A DNA stretch of 64,000 bases from Schistosoma mansoni (lineage: Eukaryota > Platyhelminthes > Trematoda > Strigeidida > Schistosomatidae), in the NCBI RefSeq assembly GCF_000237925.1, contig NW_017386020.1, positions 1,116,001 to 1,180,000 of the forward strand, written 5' to 3'. The position numbers were made by a program, and so were the translations under genes. The notes under the pieces were generated by a model that was given only the letters and a program-made list of their open reading frames with translations, did no database searches and had not been told where the DNA came from. Below are positions 25,171-39,600 of this stretch, in pieces. Each line of letters starts with the position of its first letter. Position 1 is the stretch's first letter.

Positions 25171-27150
25171 AAACCGCGAAAAATAGGAGATGTAACACTG
25201 TAAGTGAGGTATACCAATAACAATGACAATGACACTTGAGCGGCCCTATACAGAGGAATCAATGCTTTCCTTACTCTCAAAACTTTACCAAACGACTTAG
25301 ATACATTGTACTTGGTGACCCCTTACATTAAAGTTGTAAGGAGAATCTTAAAGGATGTAAAGGACAGTTGACGAAAGATGTGCAAATGAAGAATTCAATG
25401 TATGGTTCTCATATTTTAGGAAGACATTCTGTAATTTTGTATTTAACAATATACTGTTTCTTCCTGCCAAGTCTACGTTCACTTCACCTCTGCTCCAGTG
25501 CAGCCTGGATACCATTATCAAGGTTTAGTATCAAAGTCTCTCTCATCGTAACATTGGGCTGAGGGTGATGAGACCGTAGGTAACCGTCGAACCTAGTCTC
25601 AAGAACGGAACGGTTGACCACTAGTTGAGGAATGAGACAACTTATACTCAAAACGTCATTAAAACATAGCAAGGATTCGATGTGTTGAGAGCTTTCTTTT
25701 TCAGCAACATCGAATTTGTAACAGTTGTTAATTGACCGGGTTCATAATTACACAGGTAAAACCAAACGACTGGCTCCTGCAGACAATAGGTAAAATGATT
25801 AAATAGTCAATAGAGCTCATACTCCGCATTGTGTAGCTTTAACACCTTTTACTAACGGTTGTGAACGTTTAGGCGCCAATCCAAAGAAACTTCAGTGAGC
25901 CCATTTAGAGACTAATCGTCAATACGGCACCCCTTCTGGTATTATTGCTAACACGCTTCCACGTAATTATAGTTGGGCAAGAATACGAATCTGCGAACAC
26001 AGAATTTTACGTCACTGAAGATAGACCTTAGTTGTTGTTATATTGCTTAGTTGTCGAATGCAGGTTCATCACTCAGTTGAAGGGTCACACCGAATAGCCC
26101 AACTGAATATTAGACGAGAGTTTCCGCGCTATCGTCCTTTTACTAATGACAAGCTCTACAAACTTTATCTTCTAATTGCACTTAGAGCCTTTTATACAAA
26201 ATTGAAGGTTAACACACGTCATTAGTTCACATGAGATTAAGACTAATGTGCACAATTAGACCTAGAGAATCCACCCACCATCGGGCAAACAGAACTGTAG
26301 TGCGCTTTTAAATGGTTTGTCTCAGGGGATGACAAATTTTCAAATTTTTACAGATCGAATATCAAAGAGTCAACTCACTGCTCGCTTCTAATGAATTATT
26401 CGTTTCCCGAAAGTTTATTTCGTTCGGCCCTGACCTTAACAGAAAGAACGTCCCTATAACTTTACAACTCCCGGTACTGTAGCGGCAAACAAATTTCCAA
26501 AATAAGTTGACATTTAAGTCTTCGACACTTGACACTGACCTCATTGGTTTTTATGGACACATCTAGCTGGAGGCACTCGGTCACGCATCCTCACCAGATC
26601 ACAAGTGGCTACTTATTGCTACTCATCTCATACAGTCGTTAGCCAGCTTAGATTAAACGCTTCCCGATATATCGATAACCTTTCAAATAAATCTCCAGAC
26701 CTCTTGACTTCAGACTTTTGATTTGACTTGGTTGGCATACTCCGATCACAAAGATTTTACTTGTAAAGGCGTTTTCCAACTACTGAGGATGCCAGAGGTA
26801 TTGTAGTTTGACAACACTTTACCAGCAATACCTATAATTAAATCGTGCCCACCCAGTGAAATCGAAAGTCAGAAGCGACTCAGTCAGACTAACTTTAATT
26901 ATATGCCCAAAGAATTTCACTTCACTTGAATAACTTTCACAGGTCTTCTTGATTAATAACTACTACAACACGTTATTTATAACATAAAATTTGCTGTAAA
27001 TCAGTCACTCAACATACTAAAATAGTAGCAATGAAGTATACTTTACCAAATAAAGGTAAAAATTCTCAAAGAATTGGCTAACCATTACTCTTTATTCATT
27101 TAGACAAGCGATGATATACACCTCGATAGTTGTTTATTCGCACCACTTTG
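25171..27150. other. Intergenic DNA upstream of RPN2
   Basis: No gene is supported. TTGGTGACC, a leader motif of schistosome gypsy elements, recurs near 25312, so the retroelement debris may reach further. No clear TATA box could be tied to the RPN2 start. Short frames at 25368-25672 and 26043-26544 look random or retroelement-derived. Confidence 0.4.
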
Positions 27151-27208
27151 CAGACGTCAGTTGTCCACCGCTCAGGCCGCTCGTGTTGTTGTGAGACGGA
27201 CTGAGGAT

Positions 27209-27532
27209 ATGGTTCACGTTACTGTTGTGTTGTTGCTTGCTCACATAATATTAGTTAAAAGTAGTCGGACGGATCAAAGTAATACTTTATTCATTGGCTC
27301 CATATCAGTTCGCGACAAAAGCCATTTCCGTTCGGTTTTCGAAAGACAAATTAGTGAATCGCCGTCTGATGCTTCCAAAGTTTATCATGCCATACTTGGT
27401 ATTCATTCACTTAGTGAACGGGTCCCTAACCCAGATGCTGCTTGTCTTTCGCTGAACAAACCTATTACCAACCCAGAAGAAGCATTCTATGTGAGTGCGG
27501 GCCACAAACTCATCGGTTCTGCAAAGTGTAAG
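27209..27532 (+). CDS. RPN2: RPN2 exon 1
   Basis: Codes residues 1-108: a hydrophobic leader (VHVTVVLLLAHIILV), then the start of the lumenal domain, ending in GHKLIGSAKCK. The donor is AAG|GTGAGA, phase 0. Confidence 0.9.
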
Positions 27533-30500
27533 GTGAGAATTTTAAATTTCATTCACTGATCATTATGGACTTGCTAGACTATTTTATTTTTATTTATGAG
27601 TGCCTTACAAACATTCCTTTGTGAATTAAGTAGAGTAGTGCTATAGACGGCATTATTTCCCCTGATGTTGGTCCAGTAATTTTGAACTGTCAAATACAAC
27701 TTGTCTGTAAAATATATCTTTCAATTTACCTTGAACCGAATAATGCCCATGTTTTATGTTTCTTGGGTAGTCTCAACTGTGCAAGTTTTTTGCCTAGATA
27801 CCTCTGCCCTTGATTTGTTCTCAGTGAATCCAAAAACTACGCTTTTGTTGTTTTGATTCATAAATCTTGTCAGCCTGGTGTGACGTCGAACACGCAACTA
27901 CTGCTTATGTGTACCTTGTTCCACATTGCGTATAACTGACTGACTGCTAGTTAATCATGCACTCGAAAATTGGTTTCCGTCAAAATACACGAATCTCAAG
28001 ACAATTTACACACTTTCTGAAAATGGAGTTAATTTATATCGTTCTGCCTAGTTTTTACTGTCGTTTACGTAGATCTTAGTAGTCCAACAGCACCAATGCA
28101 TCCCACCTTATTTCCGTCGTATGTTCGACGTTAAAAACTGCGTTTACAAAGTCTCAAAATCAGTGCACACGATATCATTTTTATAGCAATCTCAGTCATT
28201 ACCTCATGTTGAGTTCTACGTTACATTTAACCAGCTGATTTATTCCCACGATTTTGCTATAGAAAACCCCAGCTGATAAACCCATCCATTAAATCGTTAA
28301 TATTTTACTGTATTATTAATCCCCTTTAACCTGACTTTCGGCAAGTGGTGTCATGTATGTTAAAAATTCGGAAACAACAGTATGAGAGTCAGTGTTCGGT
28401 CTAGCACCCTACTAACATCACGTATCGAGTTACTGGCAATCTTCCTGGTCTCGCCTGTTCACCTCTCATAATACACCCATGTTAGCTGTATCGCAATATT
28501 TTTGGATTAGAATGGTCTTAATTTAGGTATATTCTAAATCATTCTGAACCACCTAGTAATTTTCCCACATAATTAGGTAGTAAAGACTGTCATGACTAGT
28601 ATTCGGAGATAGAAGTTTACCATACACATATGTATGTATAGATTTTACTCCTTCATTTACTTCTTTTCCTCTATCCAAATCGTTTTTGCACTTAAAATTT
28701 TCCCTTAGGTACCAAGTTCAGAGGTCGAGAAATTGTCCAAGCAGTTGTTGACCGAAGACATATCAATTGAAAATCTGTTTTACCTCGTTTCGTCTATGAA
28801 ATATCTGAATATTAAAAGTTAGTACTCATTCAAGCCTCATACTTTTTTTCCACATTAGTTGATGCTAACCATGTTTTGTCAATAATTAACAAGATTAAAG
28901 CCAAAGATACCAGCCCAATGACGTAAGTGGTTTTTTCATTAACTTAAAACATTTAATCTAATCATTTTGTGATTGAATACCGTGACCTCTTCCATATTCT
29001 TGACTTAAAGATACTAGAATACAGTTATGTAACTCTCTGCTATTCGAAGTTAATGTGACGAAAACTCGTACTCATCTGCTGCCTTAGATGTTCAATAAAC
29101 ATTCGGCCAGTTACATACTATGTTTCGGAGTGTATATTCTACATACAAAACTAAATTGTGATCTGTTTTCCATCCGTTTTGTCACTAAGCAGTGGCCCGA
29201 AATTCGAAGGGTTGGAAAAGTCCACTATTTTTCTCGAAATGCTCTCATATGGTCACGCATATATAACCACCGCCAGGGAAGTCCTACTCACTCCTTTCTC
29301 GCGTCGGTACCGTTCATGAAATTGAGAAGACAAAAAGCGAATAATAATAGGCTTTGTAGTCATTCTGTATATCACCGATTGTTCGTTAACTTGAAACTGT
29401 CACTTGCTATGTCCGAATTTTCTTCACAGAAGGTTCCTAAGTTGACGCTATATTCCTAATTTCATCTCAATTTCGTTTCGTATCTTTGGTTTATGTAAAC
29501 AAAAACTTATTTCGACGTTAAAAACTCTTCTAGTTAGCATATTCCAATATTTCTTATACTATGTGTATTTTGTTCTTTTTTCTACTAAAATTATGATTTC
29601 AATTTTTAGGTTAAGTTTTGTTTTACAAATTTTGTCACAACTTCGACTGACGAAATCAAACATAAGTGGCCACGTATCTAATATAGATAATGTTCTGGAA
29701 CATGCAAGTGAAATAAGTGATAATCGACTGTTTGTAAGTTACCTTTTTCTAATGTTTATTCTTGTTGTGTTTTATGATCCGTCAAATATCACGTGAACTA
29801 TGTTGTCAATCAGAATATCTATTTCTATGACCCGACCCCTGTATTAAACCAGTGGTGCGTCAAAACAACACTAACAGCCTTGAATCAACTCTGAGTCCTT
29901 ATTGGTCCTCTGTATGGTATCTTCTCTCTTAGCCCAACCTGTTCAGTCCAGAACACAGACATCAGCCTCCGTCGTATGAACCAGATCAAATCACACCATT
30001 AAATGGAAAGTAACAACTATAGAAGATCAAACTAAAAGTGGCTGCGAGTATAGGAGACTGTAAATCATAAATTGGGAATAAATTAAGAATGGTAAATGGT
30101 ATAACAATAGTCAATTAATCAAATGAAAGCTTGTGATAAAAGGAGTATGAATATACGTATAATCTAGTTACTTAATAAGTATCCAATAAGAATATATGTA
30201 ATAACAGTCCTTAAATAATTCCTAGCAGTTACTATTCATTTATTCGTTCGGATGTAACACCTCTATAAACGCTGTAGCTAAATAATCCACGAAATTCATG
30301 TGCGTATCACAAGACCTAAGGTTTACCACAATTATGTACTGATGAGGTGCAACAACTTCAGTCTATGCACGTTTGTTTCAGGCTATGTTTGTCATAACTA
30401 ATCGAATTTCAAAGCAACGTGAAGAAATCGTGCTGTAGATGAAATATAGTTAGAGCCTTTAACCACTGAGTCAAAGCTCCTGACGTTTCGATTTCCCCGA

Positions 30501-33500
30501 TATTACTGGTCATTTACATGAGTTCATATATGTGCCGAATCTAGTTACCATAATTTTTTGAGCCACCGTCACTTCGATACATAGAATTCTCGCCTTCGGA
30601 TTTCACGAGTCAAGTAAAAAATTCCCGTAGAATGCCTAAAACTGAATTATTAGTTTTTATCTTTCAAAGCAGCTACTTAACCATTTGGGTTTCAACCTGA
30701 TTTCTGTATGGCTTTTCTCAACTTTCCCGTAACCTCACCATCCTAAGTTACGGCTGCATCCTGTTGACTAATAAAATCTGAATAATAGCGGTCAATGTCC
30801 ATATTATTAGATGTAAAAGGGGATATTTGATAAGAAGTAATGCAAAAGGTGATTTTGTACCATCATCGTATTCCCGTAAAAAATGTCGACCCCATAATCC
30901 AATATGACTAAAATCTGTTTTGTATTAAAAGTCATTATCTATGTAATAACAGTTTCCAAATCTGACGGTTTTATCGTTTTAGCGTGTTTTGTCATAGTTT
31001 GAAGTTCGGTTTCAAATTACTTATCTAATGTTTTACTTGGGTCATATAAACCACTTACATAGCAAACATTACCCACCGATATATGAACTACACAGAAAAT
31101 AGTTTGTCCTATAGTTTTGGAGATACTTAGCTCTTTACTACAGTTCCTTATCATTATTCTCACACATTGTCTCTTGTTGCTTCCTCCTCACTGTAATGAT
31201 CCGAACTTGGTACGATACGACCATCGACCAGATCTTGCGTTATTTCCGTTCTTTCGAACTATCGTCTGTTGATATGTTGTTGATTGAATGGATTAACTTC
31301 CACAGCTTGCATGTTTTATTCGACATTGCTTCGGACGTCACTTTTTATCCTTCTGTCGTGACAAATGTTTTTTCCACGTAGATAAATCAAAGTCTATTTT
31401 ATTTGACTGTTATAAAATTCGAAATTTCATTGAATAAAGACTTCTTTATTCATGCTATTCCCATGAGTTTGTGTTTATTTTAACAACATTCTTTTTTAGT
31501 ATGAAAAAGGCTTATACACAACGTCATTCGTTGCAAAAAGTATCGTTGACTTCCTTACTGCATACGGAGAGGTTCCAAAAAGCGTTGAGGTAATTTCCAC
31601 ATTCTCGAATCCGGTTTATTCGTTTTTCTCGCGATTAACATCATTAACAATATTATTGTGTTTGACCATATTCCGTTTCGTTGAGTAAAAGTGAGGAGAA
31701 TTCAACGGAAAAAATGATCTTTACGAAAAAATAATTTACTTTAGCTGTACATTCGTATTTACAGTTGTTTGATAAATAATTTGATCTAAAAGATCTCCCT
31801 GAATTCTCTCCATTTTTATATTCCGTTTACTTTCGACATCATTAATAACAACTAAGAATATTTAGTTCTGCTTATCGCTCATAGATCAACCGGACAGTTT
31901 ACTCAATGTTATGCTTACCTAATTACCATACAATTCAAATATAATATGTGTAAAAACATCCATTTCTAAATTATTTATCTGAACATTCGTCAAGATCTAA
32001 ATGAATAGTTTGATGGAAAAAAACGTTGGGCGCCTAGTGTATCAAGGACATTATATGTAACAAATTATATTTGAAATAATCTCAGCGGTTAAAATCTAAA
32101 TAATTTCAAAGTTTCACCTGGCAAAGTTATCCAACATTTTCCAAGGAAATAATTTGAATCAATATTATTTTTGATAATGTTACCGGGCAAAACGTTGAAA
32201 TCATTTCAACTGCAACCACAGATTATTTTAAACATAATTTGTTGCATATAATACCATTTATAAATAGCTGTAAAACGTGTCTAAAAAGGCGAATGGAAAT
32301 CAAGGCACTGAAAGTTGGTGATTGTGTACTATTTTAGAAGAGATTCTCCTACATAGTGACTCATACTTATTCAGCTGTGATAGCTGTGAGTGTTAACACT
32401 AACGTTGACTTTTCAATAACTCAATAGAAATGATTCTATGGTCTGTTATTGCACTTTGAGAAATGTTTAAAAACTGATTCAACAATACACATTGGGTGTA
32501 TCTGTTACTCAAAATAATTCTTTAAACTATATATTCGCTCATCCTTTCGTCTTTAATAGAACAAACTGGTCAAATTATTCAACTATCTCTACACACGTCG
32601 TCAAACCGCCAATGTACGTGCTTCTGCTTACTTGGTTGCTGCTTTCAAATCACTAACTGATAGTCCATTACTGGTAAGTTACACTAGTTACAATGCATTT
32701 ACTACGTAATAAATCTAATATAATCTAATTCAAATACAGAACCGATTACCAAGTAGTTTAATCGGATTTGGGCTTGCAATATTAACTGTGTATCCCCAGA
32801 CTAAAGTACTCAAAGCGGAATTCGAACCTGCTGCCCCATTATTATATGTTAAGTTTATTAACCACTACCTCCCACCACCAAATTTAGAATGTATATGCAT
32901 ATACTTCTTGATTATTTATTCACTGTATTATTTGCTTCACTATACCAACAAAAGCCATAAAACACGAAGTTTATCAAAATACTCTTTGTCAAGTTCATTT
33001 TCAAAACTACAGTCTTATTGATATTAAACGTAGTATCAGCTTGGTGATTAGAGCATTTGATTTTCAACGTGTGGAAACAATGTACTGCACGTCAGGTGGG
33101 CTCATGCAAATACACCAAGGTACTAAGCAAATATAATAAATCACCTAATAATAGTGTGAATTTTAATTAACTAACGTGGTTGAGACACGTATTACGTAGG
33201 CCTAAAATACCATCAGTTTAAGTAACCTAGTAGTATCGCTAATCGGGAAACAAACAGTATGACTCTAAGTTGAATACATAAGGCCTGTACTTAAAAGATA
33301 TGTCACATCATTACATTGACATAAATTTCAAGTATGGAAATGATTTATTCATGCCTAGGAAGGAATATTAATACAATAAGTTATGACCAGGTAATCGGTT
33401 ACTCAGACTTAGAAGTTTATTAAATTCTCCAATAAATTTCCAAAATACGAGAAGTCTTCAATTATTGCCATAAGTATGTTAACCTTCCAAAAATTAATCC

Positions 33501-33609
33501 AAAAAGTCAAAGGTTGCACAATATGAACAGTAACCAGGAAATTATAAGTGCGAAAAATTTAATAAAGAAATGCAAATATTCATATTCATATAAAAAATTA
33601 TGTAAAGGA

Positions 33610-33653
<44 letters not shown>

Positions 33654-36600
33654 GAGCCAAACTATTCAGTTTGTGTGAGATCTGGGATATCTCCCGGGCG
33701 TCCGAATTGAAGCAGGTGGTTTCCTTAGGGAGTCACTCTTCGAAACTTTGACCCTGAGGTATAATCCACAAAGTGATGGAGCAATGTTAGGAAATGCAGT
33801 CCCATGGTAGCTGGTGAAAAACAATAGGTTCATACGTTATTTGTTTCTTCAGGATCCTGGATCCCATGTGCACCATTGGTTTGGGGTCAAGGTTTTCCAA
33901 CTTCCCTAGGTAGACTCTCCGTACCCACCAACCTGGTTTAATCGTCGGGCATTCGTTTCTCATTCTCTCAATTTCGTAAACAAAACCCTCACTGAGAGAA
34001 CGCAGTGAGTAGGACTTCCTTGAAAGTAGCATATATATATGGCAATTTGAGATTTTAAGAGGGGCAGCGGACTCTCCCCAACTTCGACCGTACTAGGGCA
34101 TTTGGGGGAAAGTACGAAAGCTCACGAATGTTCGATGATATGCTTGATCTAAATCGATTCCGCGGTAACGAACGAAAGCCAATGACACAATGACACGATA
34201 AGCTATTCTAATCTGTTGTCCCAGGCCCCGCTAACTAGATGAAGAAGTCCAAGGCAAGTAGGGGAATATATGTATTCCGTAAGCAGCCAAGTACAAGCAA
34301 TCAAATAAGGGAAAAAGTCAAGTGCATTTATACAGCAACAAATTGTCCTTGAGCATCATTAATAAATAGCACACACAAAGAAACAATGGACCAATAGCGT
34401 TTAAGATAGTTTACAAGTGGGAAATATGACGTGAAGGTAAAAAGAGCGCGTTTGGCGCGAAAACAGCTAGATTCAAATTTCCAAAATAAAATTACAAAAC
34501 TAAGCCATTTACCAAGTAAGTTCTGGGGATTTGACATCCCCAACATTCGACCATACACCATAGACGATATCAAATGAATAGTTCAAAACTAAATGTCCCA
34601 CATGCTGCTGATTTGATACGTCGAATAATTCTCCGCTTCGCATCTCATTAATTTCCTCTCTCGTTATTCCAAATAGTACCACTATGTTGCTGATGGCCAA
34701 AATAAGTATGGCAATTCCCAAATAAAAAAGTACAAACAGCCGTAATAAGTTCTTTACTAAACTTTGAGTAATCCAGATCATTACAAATCTTTCGAACACG
34801 TCACAATATTAAATAACTAATAATCTTTTCATTCTCTTACACAACGTTTTATTAGTTACCTGTTGTAATTGAATCATCAGTTAAGAGCAATGAAAATTTG
34901 GGTTTTTCCATCCCTCCAATCCTGTCAATCGATCAAACCCATCCTATTTTAAGTCTACGGTTAAAACATATTTGGACTGATACCTATTTTAAACCAAGTG
35001 AATTCGAAATCAAAGCCCATGGTGTTTATGCAATCAAGCGAACCACTGGTGATCGTATTTTAATCAGTTCATCTGATTTGGGCACTTTCAAACAAGATGA
35101 TAAAAAGTAAATTTATTCAATTAATTAAGTAATCGGTCGTTATGATGATGCAATGTTTTTCAGGAATTATTTTTTCGGGAAACAATCCATTTTGATATGT
35201 GGGCATTTCGAAAGGGAGAGCGGACTCTCACCACCCTCGACCGGCAGTTTTTCGTAGGAATAAGTCTTTAATAATTTTAGGTATTCACCCCAGACGTCTT
35301 TTGTTCCAAATAATTGAGGATGAATTAAGACCAGTCGTATGTATATATCGTGCTTTAATTGTATGTTTTCATTCCAGAGGGAAGATATTGATGACTTTTT
35401 CCCATAGAACTTTCGTTCTCGATGCTATATAATACTTCCAGTAATAGTATTATTACACTGTTATGTAAACAGTTGATCACATCCCTAAAAATATTTCCCA
35501 TCACATCTTTAAATTTTGCTCAGGCGGTTTACACCTTTACATCAATCAGTAACTATTTTCATCACACGCACAAGAGATTACTTGTGATTGACGACACAAT
35601 CTAAAAAATACTCATCATATCATTGCTTTATGTTATATTACATGTAACTCTTTAACTGATTACAACTTGGAGATATTTCGTGTGTGATGTACAGTAGTAC
35701 TAGTTCCCTGTTTGTCTGCTAAAATCATTGTTGGTGGATTAAGTACCAAACTTAATAATGAATAATAATATGTTTTTTTTGTTATAATCCAATTAGTAGA
35801 AAATTGTATTTCTAACGTTTCGTGATTTAATGTAAGCCACTTCTTCAGAGTAAATAAATAACCGAATTAAATTAACACAGGTTTGAATAGTACAAAGGAA
35901 ACAATGCAAAATGTTTTTAGTACAATCAAAATCATAATAGGTCTGGATATGTCAATGTCAAGTCATTCTTGATCATGGTGAATTTATTATTAACTTTCTA
36001 CCTAATGGTCAATTTATTCGAAACTATCAAGTTCAACCTTGGCACTGATACCTAAAAACTCATCGTTAGCCTCTAGACCATTACAATTATCATGGTTTAG
36101 CAAAGCAATGGCTTAGTTGTTAAATACATTACATTTTCAACCAATAAGCTGGATATTCAAATCCCACTCTATCTACTACCTACAATTTTAAAAGTTCCTT
36201 TTGTTTTTGAATTACATTATTGTCATAACAATATTCATAAACAGTTATAAGTATTAGTTTGACCACTAAAATGTGGAAATCCTGACTGGAATATACATTA
36301 AGAATACCATATTAGTAAATGTTTAACAGTCATTCGGCAGTTACACACCCCTATTGTACTAACAATCCAAGCAAAAAAATACGAAGTCAATTGATAGTCA
36401 GTAGAAGTGTTTAACAATAATATGAGATCTAATGGATTTCAGAACTTCAAGAACAGTTAGTCTCTGTAACATTTATTGAAAAATGTCAGTCATACTAAGA
36501 GTCTTATCAAATATAAAAACTTAGACTTTTCCAATAAGTTATACATTTCGAAAGTAAACGAGTCTTCCTAAATATTTCAAAGTCACCATTGTGTTTGAAT

Positions 36601-39600
36601 ACGCACAAGTAATTGAATATACTGTGTTCATACTTATTACGTAGAAAAATAATCGTTAAAAGCCGACATCAAAAAGGACTTGTTTCTATCACCACATCTG
36701 TAACAGAAATGATGTTAGTATATTATCTCTGATAGTCCTACTATGCATATTTTTGGTGTCCTAATGTAAGTTGAAATAGGACACCCAGAGCTTCATAACC
36801 ATTAATTCTTCAGTTGGCCTTCGGTTCTTTCTTTAAGTCACCAAATGTTTTTGGAAAATCATCTGTAGTACTTATGAATCAAGTTTCCGAACTTTAACAC
36901 ATCAGTTACTGAAGTACTAGTGTAACAACTCGTCTGTTTACTTAGACTTTAAGTCGCAATTTGGTTGTGTGAAGGCTTATGTTACCGTTCAACAACTGTC
37001 TAAATTGAAGTAGGTAGAGTGCTATCCCAATCTCCTATCGATGTTTTAACCGTCATGAGATAGCTCTGTAAATGTCTCTCTGAAATGATATAACGGATTC
37101 AGTCGGCAAATTTTATGTACTATATACCAGTCGCAATTCCACTGATTTTGGTCTTATTATTTCTCACTGATTCACTGTTATATTTTTGTTTTACTCAGCA
37201 ATGCTCTCCAGCTTACTTTGAATTTGGATACAAAAACTACTGCAGGATATTATGAATTAGATGTAACTGCTACACCAGGTAGTAAAAAAACAAATGGTCA
37301 TCAAAAACTTCTTGGAATAGCTAGTGTCCAGGTATTGTGTTGTCCGTTTGTTTAACAATGGATTTTTGATTTTTAACGCTATATTCTACACTAAAACTCG
37401 TCAATAATCCGGTTATCAGCTTATATATATATCACTGCAACTTTATCACACATGGTATACGTGAAAAATCTGACTAATAAAATTCCCCTACGGAACAACT
37501 AAACTACAAATGCACTAAATCTAATTGTTGTGTTCAGAACCAGTGATAACATTAACTGACTGATGATGTCAGTGTACTGAGGACTTGATGGTTGTCATTT
37601 AAATACAAATTAGTCCGTCAAGAAGATTGTTTGAGACTGTAACCTTTAGTTATCTGACAGCAAATAGATAATCAGAGACAAAAAATAACAAGTTTCATTA
37701 AAAAAAACTAATTCTTCACTTTTGTATAACATTAATTTAATGTCATTGGTTGATAGAGTTCAGTTATAAAATCAATATCGTTGTTATGTAATTTATTTTC
37801 CAATATATGAACTGTAGAGATTGTTAACAAAATCCATTATTCTTCATGTATAATTAACTCATTCACCTTGTACTTAGATATGAACCACACTCTAAATGTG
37901 AGGACTAACGGTAATACAGTTGTCCAAACCGAAGTAGATAGAGCGGGATTCAAACTTGTGACTTAGTGACTGAAAGCTTTAACCACTAAGCAACCACTAT
38001 ATCAATCGCCATAAATACCCAAACAATACGCTTACTAGCCACAAATTTTTGTACTTGTTATCAACTAAGTAATACCTGTTATATATATGTATCTTTTTTT
38101 TCTGTTTTCTTATACCTAAAGATTCCCTTATATATGATTACAGAAGCAAAAGTTGCTCAAGCTACCGTAACTATCATGAATACTGCACGTGAACAACATG
38201 TTGCTGACATCAGGTATTGTTTATCCTGTTAGCATTAACTAAGATTTGTTGCATCCCTCAAGGTGTTAGGAACTGGCTAATGGTGGATAATTCTTAGCTT
38301 AGACTTCTTACAATTGATTCTTCCTTAATCTTCTCAATTTTGAGTTTATTTATCAACACCATTTTGACCGAATCTGACTAGTGTTAACCAAACGTCTCTA
38401 GCTATTGGTCACGATAATCCCACGTACCCCAGCCTACTCTTATACTAGTCAACATGACCAGTCGAGGCGGACGTCGGTTAAGCTTACGTCCTATATATTC
38501 TAATCACTTCAATCAGTGGTAATTATCAATCTCGTTAACCGATTTGCCGTATCTGTTCACGCACATTTCCTCCGGACTGTACGATGTATCCCACTTCTAA
38601 AATCAGTTCTACTCATTAGGTGGTTCCAACATATCCAAGCGAGTTTCCTAACACACCTTTAATCAAAACCTGCAGTCTGATCATGCCTTCTATTTTCAAA
38701 AACTTTCACAACCATGAAGTAACAGAGCAAACTGCTGTGCAGTATAATCACTTTCGGGCTGACAGACGGACGTATCGCCTATTCCACAAATGACGCAAGT
38801 TACTAAATCACAAGCATGACACAAGATCGCGTATTATTTTTTATGTTTATCAAATGTACACAAAGTAGACTACTAACCGCTTTTGTTCTAGCCATTCGAT
38901 GGAATGTTCGTGTATATATATTCATAGTTGGTTTAAAGCCTATATGACAGCAACATTAGCCAAACCAATATAACTAAACGATATTCTCGTGTCATACGAA
39001 AAAAGGTGTCCTTTATTTTCTTACATATATTTATAAGCTAACGTTATTGTATTAGAGTTTTGGTCTTTTTAAATACTTTTGGTATTTACTCTTCTTCTCT
39101 TTTTTTCAGTTTAACACCTGAGAAAACGTATAAAGCTTCAACCGCTTCCGGAGCTATTACTTTAGAAATTGGTCAACAAATATCAATAGATTTGAATATT
39201 GTAGACAGTAATCGAATCTCATTGACAGCACATCAAGTCTTCATTCAGTTAACTCATCAGAAAACGCAACAAGCCATCACCTACACTTGTACTGAAACAA
39301 TTACAGATGAAAAACCTGAAAAGAAGAGTTACAAATTACTCCTCGTTAGTTTTTTGATGCTTTTATTTGTTCTATTGTCATCTGTGCCTTATCTCTATAG
39401 TTCATCTAATTCAAAAGTACTTGCTTCCATAGGAAAAACTTTTCGATTTTAATTTAGAGTTATTTTAAGTAAATTGACAAAATAATCATTTAGTCGAATA
39501 ATTAAGACTATCTGGATATCCACAAAACAAAATCGCCTTTATAATTTTTTTACGTCACTTTTTACTACTTTCATCTTTTTATCATGTAGGATCCAGACAT

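Noticed and set aside
27161-27208. Upstream extension of RPN2 from a TTG codon
   Set aside because: Nuclear genes start with ATG, and the ATG at 27209 places the signal peptide at the N-terminus.
32740-33021. Possible extra RPN2 exon (frame NRLPSSLIGFGLAILTVYPQ after an AG)
   Set aside because: Exon 6 joins exon 7 directly with the spacing of human RPN2. Adding this frame would insert unmatched residues and lacks a good donor; part of it looks like an antisense SINE B box.
34509-34799. Hydrophobic minus-strand frame of 96 codons in RPN2 intron 6
   Set aside because: It runs from plain flank into an LTR-like segment, has no family match, and is most likely incidental in T-rich DNA.
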